From UBA4417 sp031550085 (GTDB lineage: Bacteria; Bacteroidota; Bacteroidia; Bacteroidales; UBA4417): a stretch of 64,000 nucleotides of DNA. The notes below the pieces were generated by a model. That model was not told the DNA's origin and did not search any database. It worked only from the letters and a program-made list of their open reading frames with translations. Positions within the stretch are counted from its first letter, which is position 1. Every line of letters begins with the position of its first letter. Positions 8,797 to 17,195 of the stretch are shown in pieces. The stretch spans positions 96,438 to 160,437 of the forward strand of contig JAVBOY010000017.1 in NCBI GenBank assembly GCA_031550085.1. Reading direction: 5' to 3'. The translations under genes and the position numbers were made by a program.

Positions 8797-9315
8797 ATGC
8801 TTAATCTTATGACAAAGTCTGAATTCAACAATAAACTGGTAGGCCTGAAAAACAGCCTCGAATATTATGCCCTAACCCTCACCTCAAACCACAATGACGC
8901 TGCCGATCTGGTGCAAGACACATACCTGAAAGCCTTAACCAACAGTGACAAATTTGCAGAGGACACCAATTTGAAAGCCTGGACTTATACCATTATGAAA
9001 AACACTTTTATCAATAATTACCGCAGGAACCAAAAAGCTAATACGTTTATTGACAATACGGAAGACATGTACTTTATGAACATTCCGCGAAAATCAGAAT
9101 TCCCGACCCCTGAATCGCAAATTTCCGTTAAGGATATAAACAAAGCGATTACAAGCCTTGACGCTGAACAGCGTACACCCTTCGAAATGCTAACATCGGG
9201 CTATAAGTACAAAGAAATAGCCGATGCGTTAAATATTTCGATAGGAACCGTAAAAAGCAGAATTTTCTTTACACGCCGTAAATTGATGGAAAGTCTGCAT
9301 GATGTGGCCGATTAA
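8797..9315 (+). CDS. ECF-type RNA polymerase sigma factor
   Basis: 172 residues (168 if ATG 8809 is used). Region 2 includes DAADLVQDTYLKALT and TNLKAWTYTIMKNTFINNYRR (about 35-80); region 4 is TPFEMLTSGYKYKEIADALNISIGTVKSRIFFTRRKLME (about 128-166). No anti-sigma gene is adjacent. A gene of this type is widely conserved in Bacteroidales as I remember it. In other bacteria a CarH/LitR-type MerR protein often sits beside an ECF sigma that drives carotenoid or photoprotection genes; no such genes are in this window. It has its own promoter and is followed by a bidirectional terminator. Confidence 0.88.
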   Translation: MLNLMTKSEFNNKLVGLKNSLEYYALTLTSNHNDAADLVQDTYLKALTNSDKFAEDTNLKAWTYTIMKNTFINNYRRNQKANTFIDNTEDMYFMNIPRKSEFPTPESQISVKDINKAITSLDAEQRTPFEMLTSGYKYKEIADALNISIGTVKSRIFFTRRKLMESLHDVAD

Positions 9316-9353
9316 TACATTACAATTACCAACACCCGAAAACCCACCAACCG

Positions 9354-9380
9354 AAAAGCAGCTCCTGAGCTGCTTTTTTT
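9354..9380. terminator. Bidirectional terminator between sigma gene and mqnD
   Basis: Stem AAAAGCAGCT / AGCTGCTTTT with a short loop, flanked by T residues on the plus side and A residues on the left. It overlaps the mqnD stop codon region. Confidence 0.8.
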
Positions 9381-10227
9381 ATTCTTGTAAAACAAATATA
9401 GAATCCGGTTTATGGGACAACAACCCGGTTTCAAGCGCTTTCTCAAAAAGTTTTTCAACTGCTTCCCTCCCCTTTTGCTGCAATGAAATTGAATATTGGT
9501 TCACATACAAATCAATATGCTGCTTCACAACCTGTTCAGAAAGCTCTTGGGCATTGCCGCGAATAAACCGATTTTGTAAATCAAAATTCCGGTATGCATA
9601 TTCAATACTTCGCTTCAAAACTCGGTTCAACTTTAACATAGTTTCCAGAGGAACATCGCGCCGGACACAAATCCCGCCAAGCGGAATAGGCGCTTGCGCA
9701 TATTCCTCCCAAAATCGGCCCAAATCCATAATTAGTTGCAGCCCTTTCTCGGCATAAGTGAAACGTCCTTCATGAATGATAATTCCGGCATCTACCGTAT
9801 CGTTGAGGATGGCAATCTCAATATCGGAATACAAGACCTCCATTTTATTTTTCACATGAGGGAAAGCAAGCGAAAACAATAAATTTGCGGTTGTATAATG
9901 CCCCGGAATGGCTATCTTCAGGCAATCCAAACCGGATACCGAATAGTGATTTTTCGATACTAATAAAGGTCCAGCCCCAAAGCCCAGAGCAGCACCGCTA
10001 TCGAGCAAGCGATACTGGTTTGACAAATACAAAAACGCATGAAAGCTTAATTTTGAAACTTGCAGTTCCGCTTTAAAAGCTTTCCGGTTCAGTTCTTCCA
10101 CATCTGCCAGCAAATAATCAAATTGCAAGCCTTCGGTATCGATTTTTTGATGCACCAAAGCATCAAAAATAAACGTATCGTTGGGGCAAGGGGAAAAACC
10201 AAGCGATAAAACAGTAGATTGCGGCAT
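9379..10227 (-). CDS. mqnD: 1,4-dihydroxy-6-naphthoate synthase
   Basis: 282 residues of the MqnA/MqnD fold (periplasmic-binding-protein-like enzymes). It converts cyclic dehypoxanthinyl futalosine to 1,4-dihydroxy-6-naphthoate in the futalosine route to menaquinone. The start LGFSPCPNDTFIFDALV and the segments SFHAFLYL and IIIHEGRFTYAEKGL are typical of MqnD. Its presence suggests menaquinone is made by the futalosine path; no other mqn gene is in view. The start is 8 bp after the Fur-like gene, so the two are probably one operon. Confidence 0.9.
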   Translation of the reverse strand: MPQSTVLSLGFSPCPNDTFIFDALVHQKIDTEGLQFDYLLADVEELNRKAFKAELQVSKLSFHAFLYLSNQYRLLDSGAALGFGAGPLLVSKNHYSVSGLDCLKIAIPGHYTTANLLFSLAFPHVKNKMEVLYSDIEIAILNDTVDAGIIIHEGRFTYAEKGLQLIMDLGRFWEEYAQAPIPLGGICVRRDVPLETMLKLNRVLKRSIEYAYRNFDLQNRFIRGNAQELSEQVVKQHIDLYVNQYSISLQQKGREAVEKLFEKALETGLLSHKPDSIFVLQE

Positions 10228-10235
10228 GAAATTAG

Positions 10236-10703
10236 TTACAACGGTTTGTTGTTGGGGGAATCAATGGCAGTACCAAAAAAAGTAAGCGAATGGTGCGTAA
10301 TTTTTACATTCAGCATTTTTTCAATTGAACTCTTGATTTCGCCGATCCTCGGATCGCAAAATTCAAGTACGGCGCCGGTTTCTACATCAATAAAATGATC
10401 GTGGTGCCGGAATTCAAACGATTTCTCAAATTGCGCATGATTGTTTTTGAATTGGTGCTTGGTCACCAAATGGCAATTCAGCAACAATTCGATGGTGTTG
10501 TATAGCGTGGCACGGCTTACGCGGTACCGGTTATTTTTCATTTGGATATACAAGGTTTCAATATCAAAATGCCCATCGGTATTATATATTTCGCGTAAAA
10601 TGGTAAAACGTTCCGGTGTCTTCCGGTGTCCGTTTTTTTCCAAATATTCGGTAAATATGTTGCTTACCGCATTAAAATCCAATTCTTTTGATTCGGTTTT
10701 CAT
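10236..10703 (-). CDS. Fur-family transcriptional regulator
   Basis: 155 residues. An N-terminal winged helix (about 25-85, TPERFTILREIYNTDGHFDIETLY...SRATLYNTIELL) is followed by the dimerisation domain with the metal-site phrase HHDHFIDVETG. Fur normally reads HHDHLICxxCG here, so both Cys of the first structural zinc pair are replaced (Asp and Thr), while the His/Asp/Glu residues of the regulatory site seem kept. Whether it acts as Fur, Zur or PerR cannot be told. It heads an operon with mqnD, which hints at metal or peroxide control of respiratory quinone supply, but the pairing may be incidental. Confidence 0.85.
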   Translation of the reverse strand: MKTESKELDFNAVSNIFTEYLEKNGHRKTPERFTILREIYNTDGHFDIETLYIQMKNNRYRVSRATLYNTIELLLNCHLVTKHQFKNNHAQFEKSFEFRHHDHFIDVETGAVLEFCDPRIGEIKSSIEKMLNVKITHHSLTFFGTAIDSPNNKPL

Positions 10704-10775
10704 GTTCTGATTTTTTGTAAGACTTTATATCCCGAAAAAAATTCCGAGTATCGAATTTTTCAGAATCTCCGTAAC

Positions 10776-10783
10776 CAAAAGTA
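10776..10783 (-). promoter_or_regulatory. Promoter -7 element for the fur-like/mqnD operon
   Basis: TACTTTTG on the minus strand, 72 bp before the start codon. The -33 box is weak. The leader may contain an autoregulatory site, but no clear 7-1-7 Fur palindrome was found. Confidence 0.4.
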
Positions 10784-10831
10784 GTATTTTTTTCTTATGT
10801 AGAATGATTTTAAATAAATATTTTCAAAAAA

Positions 10832-11353
10832 TCACCGGAGCAGTTGCAACATCCACTCATCCATCCAAATATCATTGCGTTTGTTCCACTTTTTTTTGCA
10901 GCCGCAAATCTCAAAACCCGCGTTTTGAAAAAGCTTCAAACTGATTGCATTGTCACTTTCGATATTACAGAATAATTGATTTAATTTCAATGTTTTAAAA
11001 CAGTATTCTTTTAAAATATCCAAAGCTTCGGTTGCCAGTTTCTTGTTTTGAAAGGCTTTCGCAATAAAGATTCCGACTCCCGCCCGTAAATGATGCGGAT
11101 CAAAGTCAAACAAATCAATGCTGCCAACCGTTTCAGGGACCTGCGGCGCAGTGACCCAATCAATCATCAGGCGAAGCTGGCGGATGGTATAAATATCCTG
11201 ATGGGAATTTAAGATATATTGTTCCAATACATAACGTGAGAAGGGAGCAAATGTATTGCTTAAATGCCACAATTGCGGGTCGTTTTCCCAAATGTAGAGC
11301 CGGTCAAGATCCGAATGCTCTAAAGCGCGCAGCTTGATGTTTTTGCCAATCAT
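10832..11353 (-). CDS. GNAT-family N-acetyltransferase (SpeG/RimJ-like)
   Basis: 173 residues. The start IKLRALEHSDLDRLYIWEND and the acetyl-CoA-binding region GVGIFIAKAFQNKKLATEALDILKEYCF (about 91-118) are typical of the RimJ/SpeG branch, followed by CNIESDNAISLKLFQNAGFEICG. Such enzymes acetylate amino groups of small molecules or protein N-termini; spermidine is a candidate substrate but not proved. It is placed between the fur-like gene and dapF on the same strand, 43 bp after dapF. Confidence 0.82.
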   Translation of the reverse strand: MIGKNIKLRALEHSDLDRLYIWENDPQLWHLSNTFAPFSRYVLEQYILNSHQDIYTIRQLRLMIDWVTAPQVPETVGSIDLFDFDPHHLRAGVGIFIAKAFQNKKLATEALDILKEYCFKTLKLNQLFCNIESDNAISLKLFQNAGFEICGCKKKWNKRNDIWMDEWMLQLLR

Positions 11354-11396
11354 TCGGTTGTAATTATTTGTTTTTCACTTTAAAAACAATCAATCA

Positions 11397-12167
11397 TTAA
11401 AACACTCCTTCAAAAACTTTTACAGCAGGGCCTATGAGCCGGATATGGGTAAAAATTTGATTTTGAAGGTCAAATTTCACCGTTAAGTTACCGCCCAACG
11501 TATTCACAACAAAGTTGTTCCCTCCTTGTTTTAATGCCGTTGCAAGGGCTGCTGCCGTGGCTCCGGTTCCACACGAAAGAGTTTCTCCTTCCACCCCCTT
11601 TTCATAGGTTCTGATTTTTAAAACACTTTCGCTTCGTTCCACAAAATTTACATTGGTTCCTTCGGATCCAAACGCCGGGGCGTAACGCAATTTCCGGCCT
11701 TCTTCCAAAACATCCACTTCCGAAACATTTTTTACAAAACAAACCAGGTGCTCTGTGCCGGTATTTAAGAAAACGGAATTATCCATCCGTTGATACTCCG
11801 CAACATCCGTCATTTGCAGACTCACCAAAGCTTCTTTATCCGTATATTCCAGCAATTTAGCCCGGTGCGTTCCATCGGCGGCACAAAACAAGGCATCCGT
11901 TTCCAGAAGTCCCAAAGATCTTGCAAAAGCAACTATACAGCGCGCACCGTTTCCGCAAAAAGTAGCGAAACTTCCATCGGAATTGTAGTAAACCATCTCA
12001 AAATCAAAGCCTTCCTTTGTACGCAAAAGCAACAACCCATCAGCTCCGATGCCGAAATGCCTCGAACAGAGTTGCTCAATTTGTTTTTCATCGCCGGCAA
12101 ATTGCCGGCTCCGGTCATCGACAAGAATAAAATCGTTGCCCGTGCCCTGGTATTTTACAAACTTCAC
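11397..12167 (-). CDS. dapF: Diaminopimelate epimerase
   Basis: 256 residues from GTG 12167 (VKFVKYQGTGNDFI), which matches the family start; a 60-residue upstream extension in frame does not resemble DapF and crosses the promoter. The enzyme interconverts LL- and meso-diaminopimelate in lysine and peptidoglycan synthesis. The two catalytic cysteines are visible: FCGNGARC (about residues 70-77) and SCGTGATAAA (about 204-213). Substrate-binding phrases NSDGS and RTYEKGVEGET are also present. dapA of the same pathway lies 13 kb away on the other strand. Confidence 0.92.
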   Translation of the reverse strand: MKFVKYQGTGNDFILVDDRSRQFAGDEKQIEQLCSRHFGIGADGLLLLRTKEGFDFEMVYYNSDGSFATFCGNGARCIVAFARSLGLLETDALFCAADGTHRAKLLEYTDKEALVSLQMTDVAEYQRMDNSVFLNTGTEHLVCFVKNVSEVDVLEEGRKLRYAPAFGSEGTNVNFVERSESVLKIRTYEKGVEGETLSCGTGATAAALATALKQGGNNFVVNTLGGNLTVKFDLQNQIFTHIRLIGPAVKVFEGVF

Positions 12168-12186
12168 CGTAGAAAAAATTAGATAA

Positions 12187-12194
12187 CAAAGGTA
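12187..12194 (-). promoter_or_regulatory. Promoter -7 element for dapF
   Basis: TACCTTTG on the minus strand, perfect TAnnTTTG, 20 bp before the GTG start. It supports that start over the longer frame. No clear -33 box. Confidence 0.45.
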
Positions 12195-12253
12195 ACGAGT
12201 TTGAGCCAAAACTGAGAAAGTTTTTCTATACTTGCAAGCTAAAACGGACATAG

Positions 12254-13417
12254 ATGAAGAAATACCTCCTTTTATTGAGCTTATTATCAGCAATATGGTT
12301 CTGCCGTGCACAAGATGCAGATACGTCCGATTTGTATTGCGAAACAAGTTACTTTACCTATTTGAAAACAATTCCATCCTTTTACCAGATTGGAAATATA
12401 GACAGCATTTTCGGGATCTTAAATTCTTGGGCTTCCGACTGTGGAGAAAACGAGGAAATTGCACGTACTGCCCTTCTTTTATCGATTGAAACCAACACTT
12501 TTTCAGATCATTTATTTGACAATAACATCATTTCTTATTTATATGATTATCAAAGATTAGCGGCAAATCCCGATGGAATTTTGCAAGAATTGTTCGAAGA
12601 CGATACAACAGCCAAACAGATTGTCCGGAATTACCTCCGGTTTACCAAAAACCTTGCTCAGAAACTGCTTACCTATACCGACTTATCGTCCGAAGAACGT
12701 TTTTTGGCTAATTTTTATGCTGATCCATCCTCTGCTCTTTACAACGATTTGAAACTTCCGGCTTTTGATAGCACCAAACTCCAACAAATTTATTATCAGC
12801 CGGTCGAAGGGAAATCAGCCCTTACTGATTTTCATGCCTCGTTTTCGGCCGGATTGTGGTTCCCGTTGCAAAACCTCTCTTTGGTCGGCAACCATTTTAC
12901 ACTCGGACTTCAGTTGGGTGGCAAAAGCAAAAAGTTTTTGTATGATTTTGCCATCGACTTTCGGGTGGGCGCATCCAGGGATGAATTTGAAACCAAAGTT
13001 TCGGGTGTCAATGTGAAGGCAAACAGTTTTCTGGAAACGAATTTCCGCTTGGACTTCGGGTACGAATTGCTTCAATACCGCCGGAGCGAGCTTGACCTGT
13101 TAGGCAGTGCCGGAGTCGGAGTCCTGCTGGTATATTCTGATAAGGGCGATCTCGATGATCCAGACGACGATATCAACAAGCGCTTGGTTTCTCCGGTATT
13201 TGGATTTGGAGGCAGTTATCGGTTCTACTATGCCGTACACCAGTATATTGCCTTGACGGGCCGGTATTTTGTCCTTGGTTACAGCAATAAAGGAGCAACC
13301 AGCTTAAGCGGTAACGCCTTCAGCGTGACGCTGGAATGGGGATTGGGCACTAACCGATGGCTTTACAACCGAAACACTGTTTTGCGTACGGTAACCCGCA
13401 ATGTAAAAGGAAATTAA
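12254..13417 (+). CDS. Outer-membrane beta-barrel protein of unknown function
   Basis: 387 residues with a signal peptide (MKKYLLLLSLLSAIWFCRAQ). The first 180 residues are helical and hydrophilic. From about residue 190 alternating strands with aromatic ends (SAGLWFPLQNLSLVGNHF, FRLDFGYELLQYRRSELDLL, YIALTGRYFVLGYS) and a late LEWGLG strand suggest a small outer-membrane barrel with a periplasmic N-domain. An acidic DDPDDDIN loop (about 298-305) might bind calcium. No family name is recognised. Divergent from dapF and convergent with the permease gene. Confidence 0.6.
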   Translation: MKKYLLLLSLLSAIWFCRAQDADTSDLYCETSYFTYLKTIPSFYQIGNIDSIFGILNSWASDCGENEEIARTALLLSIETNTFSDHLFDNNIISYLYDYQRLAANPDGILQELFEDDTTAKQIVRNYLRFTKNLAQKLLTYTDLSSEERFLANFYADPSSALYNDLKLPAFDSTKLQQIYYQPVEGKSALTDFHASFSAGLWFPLQNLSLVGNHFTLGLQLGGKSKKFLYDFAIDFRVGASRDEFETKVSGVNVKANSFLETNFRLDFGYELLQYRRSELDLLGSAGVGVLLVYSDKGDLDDPDDDINKRLVSPVFGFGGSYRFYYAVHQYIALTGRYFVLGYSNKGATSLSGNAFSVTLEWGLGTNRWLYNRNTVLRTVTRNVKGN

Positions 13418-13430
13418 AGAATAAAGTTCC

Positions 13431-14510
13431 TCAATATTTTATTCGTGGATCAAGAATTCCGTAAACTATATCAACCAAAATATTGACGAGGATCAGCAGC
13501 ACGCTGATCAAAAGAATGGCGCCCATAATTACCGGAAAGTCATATTTTTCAAGTGCATCGACCAATACAACACCGATCCCCTTCCAATCAAATACGTATT
13601 CGATAAAAACCGCTCCTGCCAACAACGAAGCAAACCAAGCCGAAACAGCCGTTACTACCGGATTCATGGCATTTTTCAAAGCATGCCCGGTAATAACTTT
13701 GTACCGGCCCAGGCCTTTGGCTTTGGCCGTGCGAATGTAATCCTGATTCAATACTTCGAGCAAACTGCCGCGTGTAAGTTCCACAATAATCGCCAACGGA
13801 CGAATGGCCAAGGTAAAAACGGGTAAAATCAGATTTTTCAAATTGATGTATTCGCCCCGTCCGAAGTCATCAACCGAATAGAGGCTGCCAAACATATTCA
13901 ATCCGGTATACTTTGCCAGCACAAATGCAAAAATCCACGCTACCAAAATGGCTGCAAAAAACGACGGCAACGACATGCCTAATACAGACAAAGCCAAAGC
14001 CGAGTGATCGAACCAACGGTCTTTGTGCAATGCACAAAAGATACCGATCACAATTCCCAATACGGTAGCTACCAACATGGCGACCGTCGCCAAAAACAGG
14101 GTGGGTACAAAGGCTTCGGATAAAATTTCCGACACAGGCCGTTTGCTTTGGTACGAACGTCTTAAATACGGTTCTTTCAGCACCAAAACCTTTTCTTTCC
14201 CCAGTGGGAGCAATTTTAAAGCAGAAATGTATTTACTTGAATCCAAATAAATCCCGCTTTCTTTATCTACCTGATTATGAACGGATAAAAAAGACAAGTC
14301 ATTGAGAAAATTGAAATATTGAAAAGCCAACGGCTTATCCAACCCCAAATCGTGGTTGATGGTCGCCACCGAAGTGCTGTCGGCACGCTGTCCCAGCATC
14401 ATATGCGCCGGATCTCCCGGCAAAACGGTAAAGAGAAAAAAAATCAATGTTATCACACCCAGCAAAACGAGCAAACCGTAAAACAGTCGTTTCAGAATGT
14501 GATTCAGCAT
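13431..14510 (-). CDS. Oligopeptide/dipeptide ABC transporter permease (DppB/OppB type)
   Basis: 359 residues. TM1 (LLVLLGVITLIFFLFTVLPGDPA) with the GDPAHMMLGQRA signature is followed by a periplasmic insertion (about 60-125) that is longer than in E. coli DppB. Then come the BPD_transp_1 domain and the EAA loop (ELTRGSLLEVLNQDYIRTAKAKGLG). It imports peptides or nickel together with a DppC subunit, two ATPases and a binding protein. The matching DppC gene is 15.7 kb away (30169-31383); no ATPase or binding protein gene is in the window. Confidence 0.9.
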   Translation of the reverse strand: MLNHILKRLFYGLLVLLGVITLIFFLFTVLPGDPAHMMLGQRADSTSVATINHDLGLDKPLAFQYFNFLNDLSFLSVHNQVDKESGIYLDSSKYISALKLLPLGKEKVLVLKEPYLRRSYQSKRPVSEILSEAFVPTLFLATVAMLVATVLGIVIGIFCALHKDRWFDHSALALSVLGMSLPSFFAAILVAWIFAFVLAKYTGLNMFGSLYSVDDFGRGEYINLKNLILPVFTLAIRPLAIIVELTRGSLLEVLNQDYIRTAKAKGLGRYKVITGHALKNAMNPVVTAVSAWFASLLAGAVFIEYVFDWKGIGVVLVDALEKYDFPVIMGAILLISVLLILVNILVDIVYGILDPRIKY

Positions 14511-14548
14511 GTGATTTTATTTTTTTTTACAAAAGCTTTAAGTATTCC

Positions 14549-15658
14549 CTATTTCAGGTATTTTGCCTTAAACGTTTCGAAATCGGGAATATCGCGCCAA
14601 TGCCACTTTTTGATAATTTCTCCGTTCTTAAGCAGCATCATTCCCGGATTGGAGCGAACCATGGTTTTCAAAATGATATCATCGGCATTATAAAACTCCA
14701 ACTTATCCAGTTGATGCTGAAGGGCATAATTCCGGATCGTAGGGTTGTCGGCTGCAACCAAAACGGCTGTTTGAACATCATTATCATAGGCTTTTCCGGC
14801 AAATTCATTGATATTTTGAAATGCTTTGGGGTTGGCCAATTCAAAGCTATAAGAATTGATAATCAACTGATAGTCGGGATTGAGCTTGATGGACTGGCTA
14901 ACGTCATTTCCGGTCGTATCGTAAATGTGAAGCAGCTTACCGGCATAAAAATTAGAATCGACCACACGCTGGCTTACAAATTCGTGATTTTCCATCCAGA
15001 TACTGTCGTTGTAAGGCATTTGTGAAGATAAGAACTCTTCCTGTTTACCGGTCTTTTTGTCTTTATAGGTCAGGAAAGATTGAATCGGCTTGGGATTCTC
15101 AGTATAAAGCTTGGCGCCCGTTTTCCATTCGGTAAAATCAATGATGGGCAAATGGCGGTAATTGTACACACAAAAACAAACAAATAAAATTGCAAAAATA
15201 TCGGCTATAAGCCATTGGGTACCCATTCCCCAATATTCCTTGAATTTTTTCCGGTAACTAAAAATAACGATGGCAAAAGCAATCAGTACCAGGTTCTTAT
15301 AAAATGTTTGCCAGTTGGTCAATTTCACCGCATCGCCAAAACAGCCGCAATCGGGTACGATGGTGAAAATGGCATCATTCAAAGTCAGCAAGGTGAAGAA
15401 TACCATCATCAAGAGTAACAACCAGGATGTCAACTTCATACGTAGTTTTAGCAGAAGCATCACTCCAACGCTAAACTCCAAGGTACACATTAGAATTGAA
15501 AGCGTTAACGACAAGGGGATGGCCCACTGCATGTTGAACGCAATAAAATAATCTTCGATGCGATAGGTAAATCCAAGTGGATCAACACCTTTTACAAACG
15601 CGGAGAATATAAAAGTCAATCCGCAAAGAATCCGGCAAATATTGGCTAAAATTTTCAT
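14549..15658 (-). CDS. BT_3928-family DoxX-like membrane protein with thioredoxin-like tail
   Basis: 369 residues. Four transmembrane helices of the DoxX/MauE kind fill 1-145, with the cysteine motif VPDCGCFGD (about 101-109). A fifth helix is near 150-170. The C-terminal domain (about 250-369) resembles a thioredoxin fold (VLVAADNP...NPGMMLLKNGEIIKKWHWRDIP) but lacks CxxC. By analogy with MauE/DoxX proteins it may handle disulfides or quinone-linked oxidation in the envelope. In Bacteroides the same gene pair (with DUF1599) is conserved, as I recall; here the spacing is 24 bp, so one operon. Confidence 0.8.
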   Translation of the reverse strand: MKILANICRILCGLTFIFSAFVKGVDPLGFTYRIEDYFIAFNMQWAIPLSLTLSILMCTLEFSVGVMLLLKLRMKLTSWLLLLMMVFFTLLTLNDAIFTIVPDCGCFGDAVKLTNWQTFYKNLVLIAFAIVIFSYRKKFKEYWGMGTQWLIADIFAILFVCFCVYNYRHLPIIDFTEWKTGAKLYTENPKPIQSFLTYKDKKTGKQEEFLSSQMPYNDSIWMENHEFVSQRVVDSNFYAGKLLHIYDTTGNDVSQSIKLNPDYQLIINSYSFELANPKAFQNINEFAGKAYDNDVQTAVLVAADNPTIRNYALQHQLDKLEFYNADDIILKTMVRSNPGMMLLKNGEIIKKWHWRDIPDFETFKAKYLK

Positions 15659-15682
15659 ACGAATCTTATTAAATAATATTTT

Positions 15683-16228
15683 TTATTCTGGTTGAATCAT
15701 TAAAATCATGGCAAAAACCGAATAGTTGATAATATCCAAATAATTGGCTTCCAAGCCTTCGGATATTTTTGTTTGTCCGTCATTATCTTCGATTTGCTTG
15801 ACACGAAGTAATTTCATCAATATAATATCTACCAACGAACTGACACGCATTTGCCGCCAAGCTTCATCATAATCGTGATTTTTGTCTGTCATCAAATCCT
15901 TGGCCTGCTTTACATACTTATCATATAAGCGCGCCGCTTCGCCGGGTTCCATCTGCAAATTGTCGGAGGATCCCAATTCCAACTGAATCAACGCCATTAC
16001 AGAATAATTAAAAATGCCGATCAATTCGGATGTAATGCCCTCGGCTACCTTGCTTTCCCCTTTTTCCTGGATGCTACGGATGCGGTTGGCCTTTATAAAA
16101 ATCTGGTCGGTCATGGAAGTCGCCCGCAAAATGCGCCAAGCCGTTCCATAATCGTGCATTTTGTCGGTAAAAACCTTACGGCAAGTAGCAGCCACCTGGT
16201 CGAACTGTTCGAATGTTTTTTCCTGCAT
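15683..16228 (-). CDS. DUF1599 protein (duplicated nucleotide-modification-associated domain)
   Basis: 181 residues made of two copies of one domain: about 5-85 (KVFTDKMHDYGTAWRILR...FNYSVMAL) and about 100-178 (DLMTDKNHDYDEAWRQMR...INYSVFAM). The repeated DKxHDYxxAWR phrase is the signature of DUF1599 (Nmad1-like), a domain suspected to act on nucleotides or DNA bases. Function is unknown. It is cotranscribed with the BT_3928 gene and divergent from folP. Confidence 0.82.
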   Translation of the reverse strand: MQEKTFEQFDQVAATCRKVFTDKMHDYGTAWRILRATSMTDQIFIKANRIRSIQEKGESKVAEGITSELIGIFNYSVMALIQLELGSSDNLQMEPGEAARLYDKYVKQAKDLMTDKNHDYDEAWRQMRVSSLVDIILMKLLRVKQIEDNDGQTKISEGLEANYLDIINYSVFAMILMIQPE

Positions 16229-16293
16229 TCCCTAATAAATTTGTAATTTTAACGTTTTGTGGATCCTGTTATTGGATCAACAACAAATATGCA

Positions 16294-17190
16294 ATGATTA
16301 TGTCTTTTTCAACCGATAAAATTACACCTTTTTCCGGAAATCAATACCTGCCCTGCGGGAATAATATATTGGATCTTTCATCGCCTGTGGTGATGGGGAT
16401 TTTAAATGTCACGCCCGATTCATTTTACGATGGCGGACGCTATTACCTATTGGATAAACAAATTGCTCAAGCCGAAAAGATGATTTCGGAAGGAGCTGCT
16501 ATCATCGACATCGGTGCGGCCTCTACCCGTCCCTATGCTGAAGAAGTTTCGGAAGCGGAAGAATTGAAGCGTTTGCTTCCGGCACTGGAAATTCTGGTCA
16601 AACGTTTTCCCAACATCATTTTTTCGGTGGATACGTTTTGGGCCTCCGTTGCTGAAGCGTCGGCCGACTTGGGCGCCGGAATTATTAATGATATTTCGGG
16701 CGGGACTTTTGATGAAAATTTATTAAGGATCGTATCGCAAAAAAAGCTTACTTATGTACTGATGCATATTCAGGGAACCCCAAAGAACATGCAACAAAAT
16801 CCACAATATGAGAATGTTGTGTTAGAAATAATAAAATATTTCCAAAATAAAATTCATTTTTTACAAGAAATCGAGGTAAATAATATTATTCTTGATTTAG
16901 GGTTTGGATTTGGAAAAACAATCGAACATAATTATATTATCCTAAAAAAGATGATGGAATTTCAAGAATTTGAACTTCCGATCTTGGTTGGTTTATCGAG
17001 AAAGTCAATGCTTTACAAACCCCTGAATATTACGCCTCAGGAAGCTTTGAATGCCACTACGGCTGCACATACCATTGCTTTATTGAATGGAGCCAAAATT
17101 CTACGCGTGCATGATGTAAAAGAAGCCGTGGAAGCAATAAAAATTGTGGCGAAACTAACCGATTCGATTACCTTTGCAGAAAGAATCTGA
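16294..17190 (+). CDS. folP: Dihydropteroate synthase
   Basis: 298 residues from ATG 16294; a longer frame from 16213 would run into the divergent neighbour and is rejected (ATG 16300 is also possible). The enzyme joins p-aminobenzoate to dihydropterin pyrophosphate in folate synthesis and is the sulfonamide target. TIM-barrel signatures are clear: GILNVTPDSFYDGG, GAAIIDIGAASTRP, FSVDTFWASVAEAS, DLGFGFGKTIEHN and GLSRKSML. The cdaA gene follows after 5 bp, an arrangement common in this phylum. Confidence 0.93.
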   Translation: MIMSFSTDKITPFSGNQYLPCGNNILDLSSPVVMGILNVTPDSFYDGGRYYLLDKQIAQAEKMISEGAAIIDIGAASTRPYAEEVSEAEELKRLLPALEILVKRFPNIIFSVDTFWASVAEASADLGAGIINDISGGTFDENLLRIVSQKKLTYVLMHIQGTPKNMQQNPQYENVVLEIIKYFQNKIHFLQEIEVNNIILDLGFGFGKTIEHNYIILKKMMEFQEFELPILVGLSRKSMLYKPLNITPQEALNATTAAHTIALLNGAKILRVHDVKEAVEAIKIVAKLTDSITFAERI

Positions 17191-17195
17191 AAAAA

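Noticed and set aside
11397..12347. 316-residue DapF with a 60-residue extension
   Set aside because: The extension crosses a perfect -7 promoter box and runs into the divergent gene; DapF begins naturally at GTG 12167.
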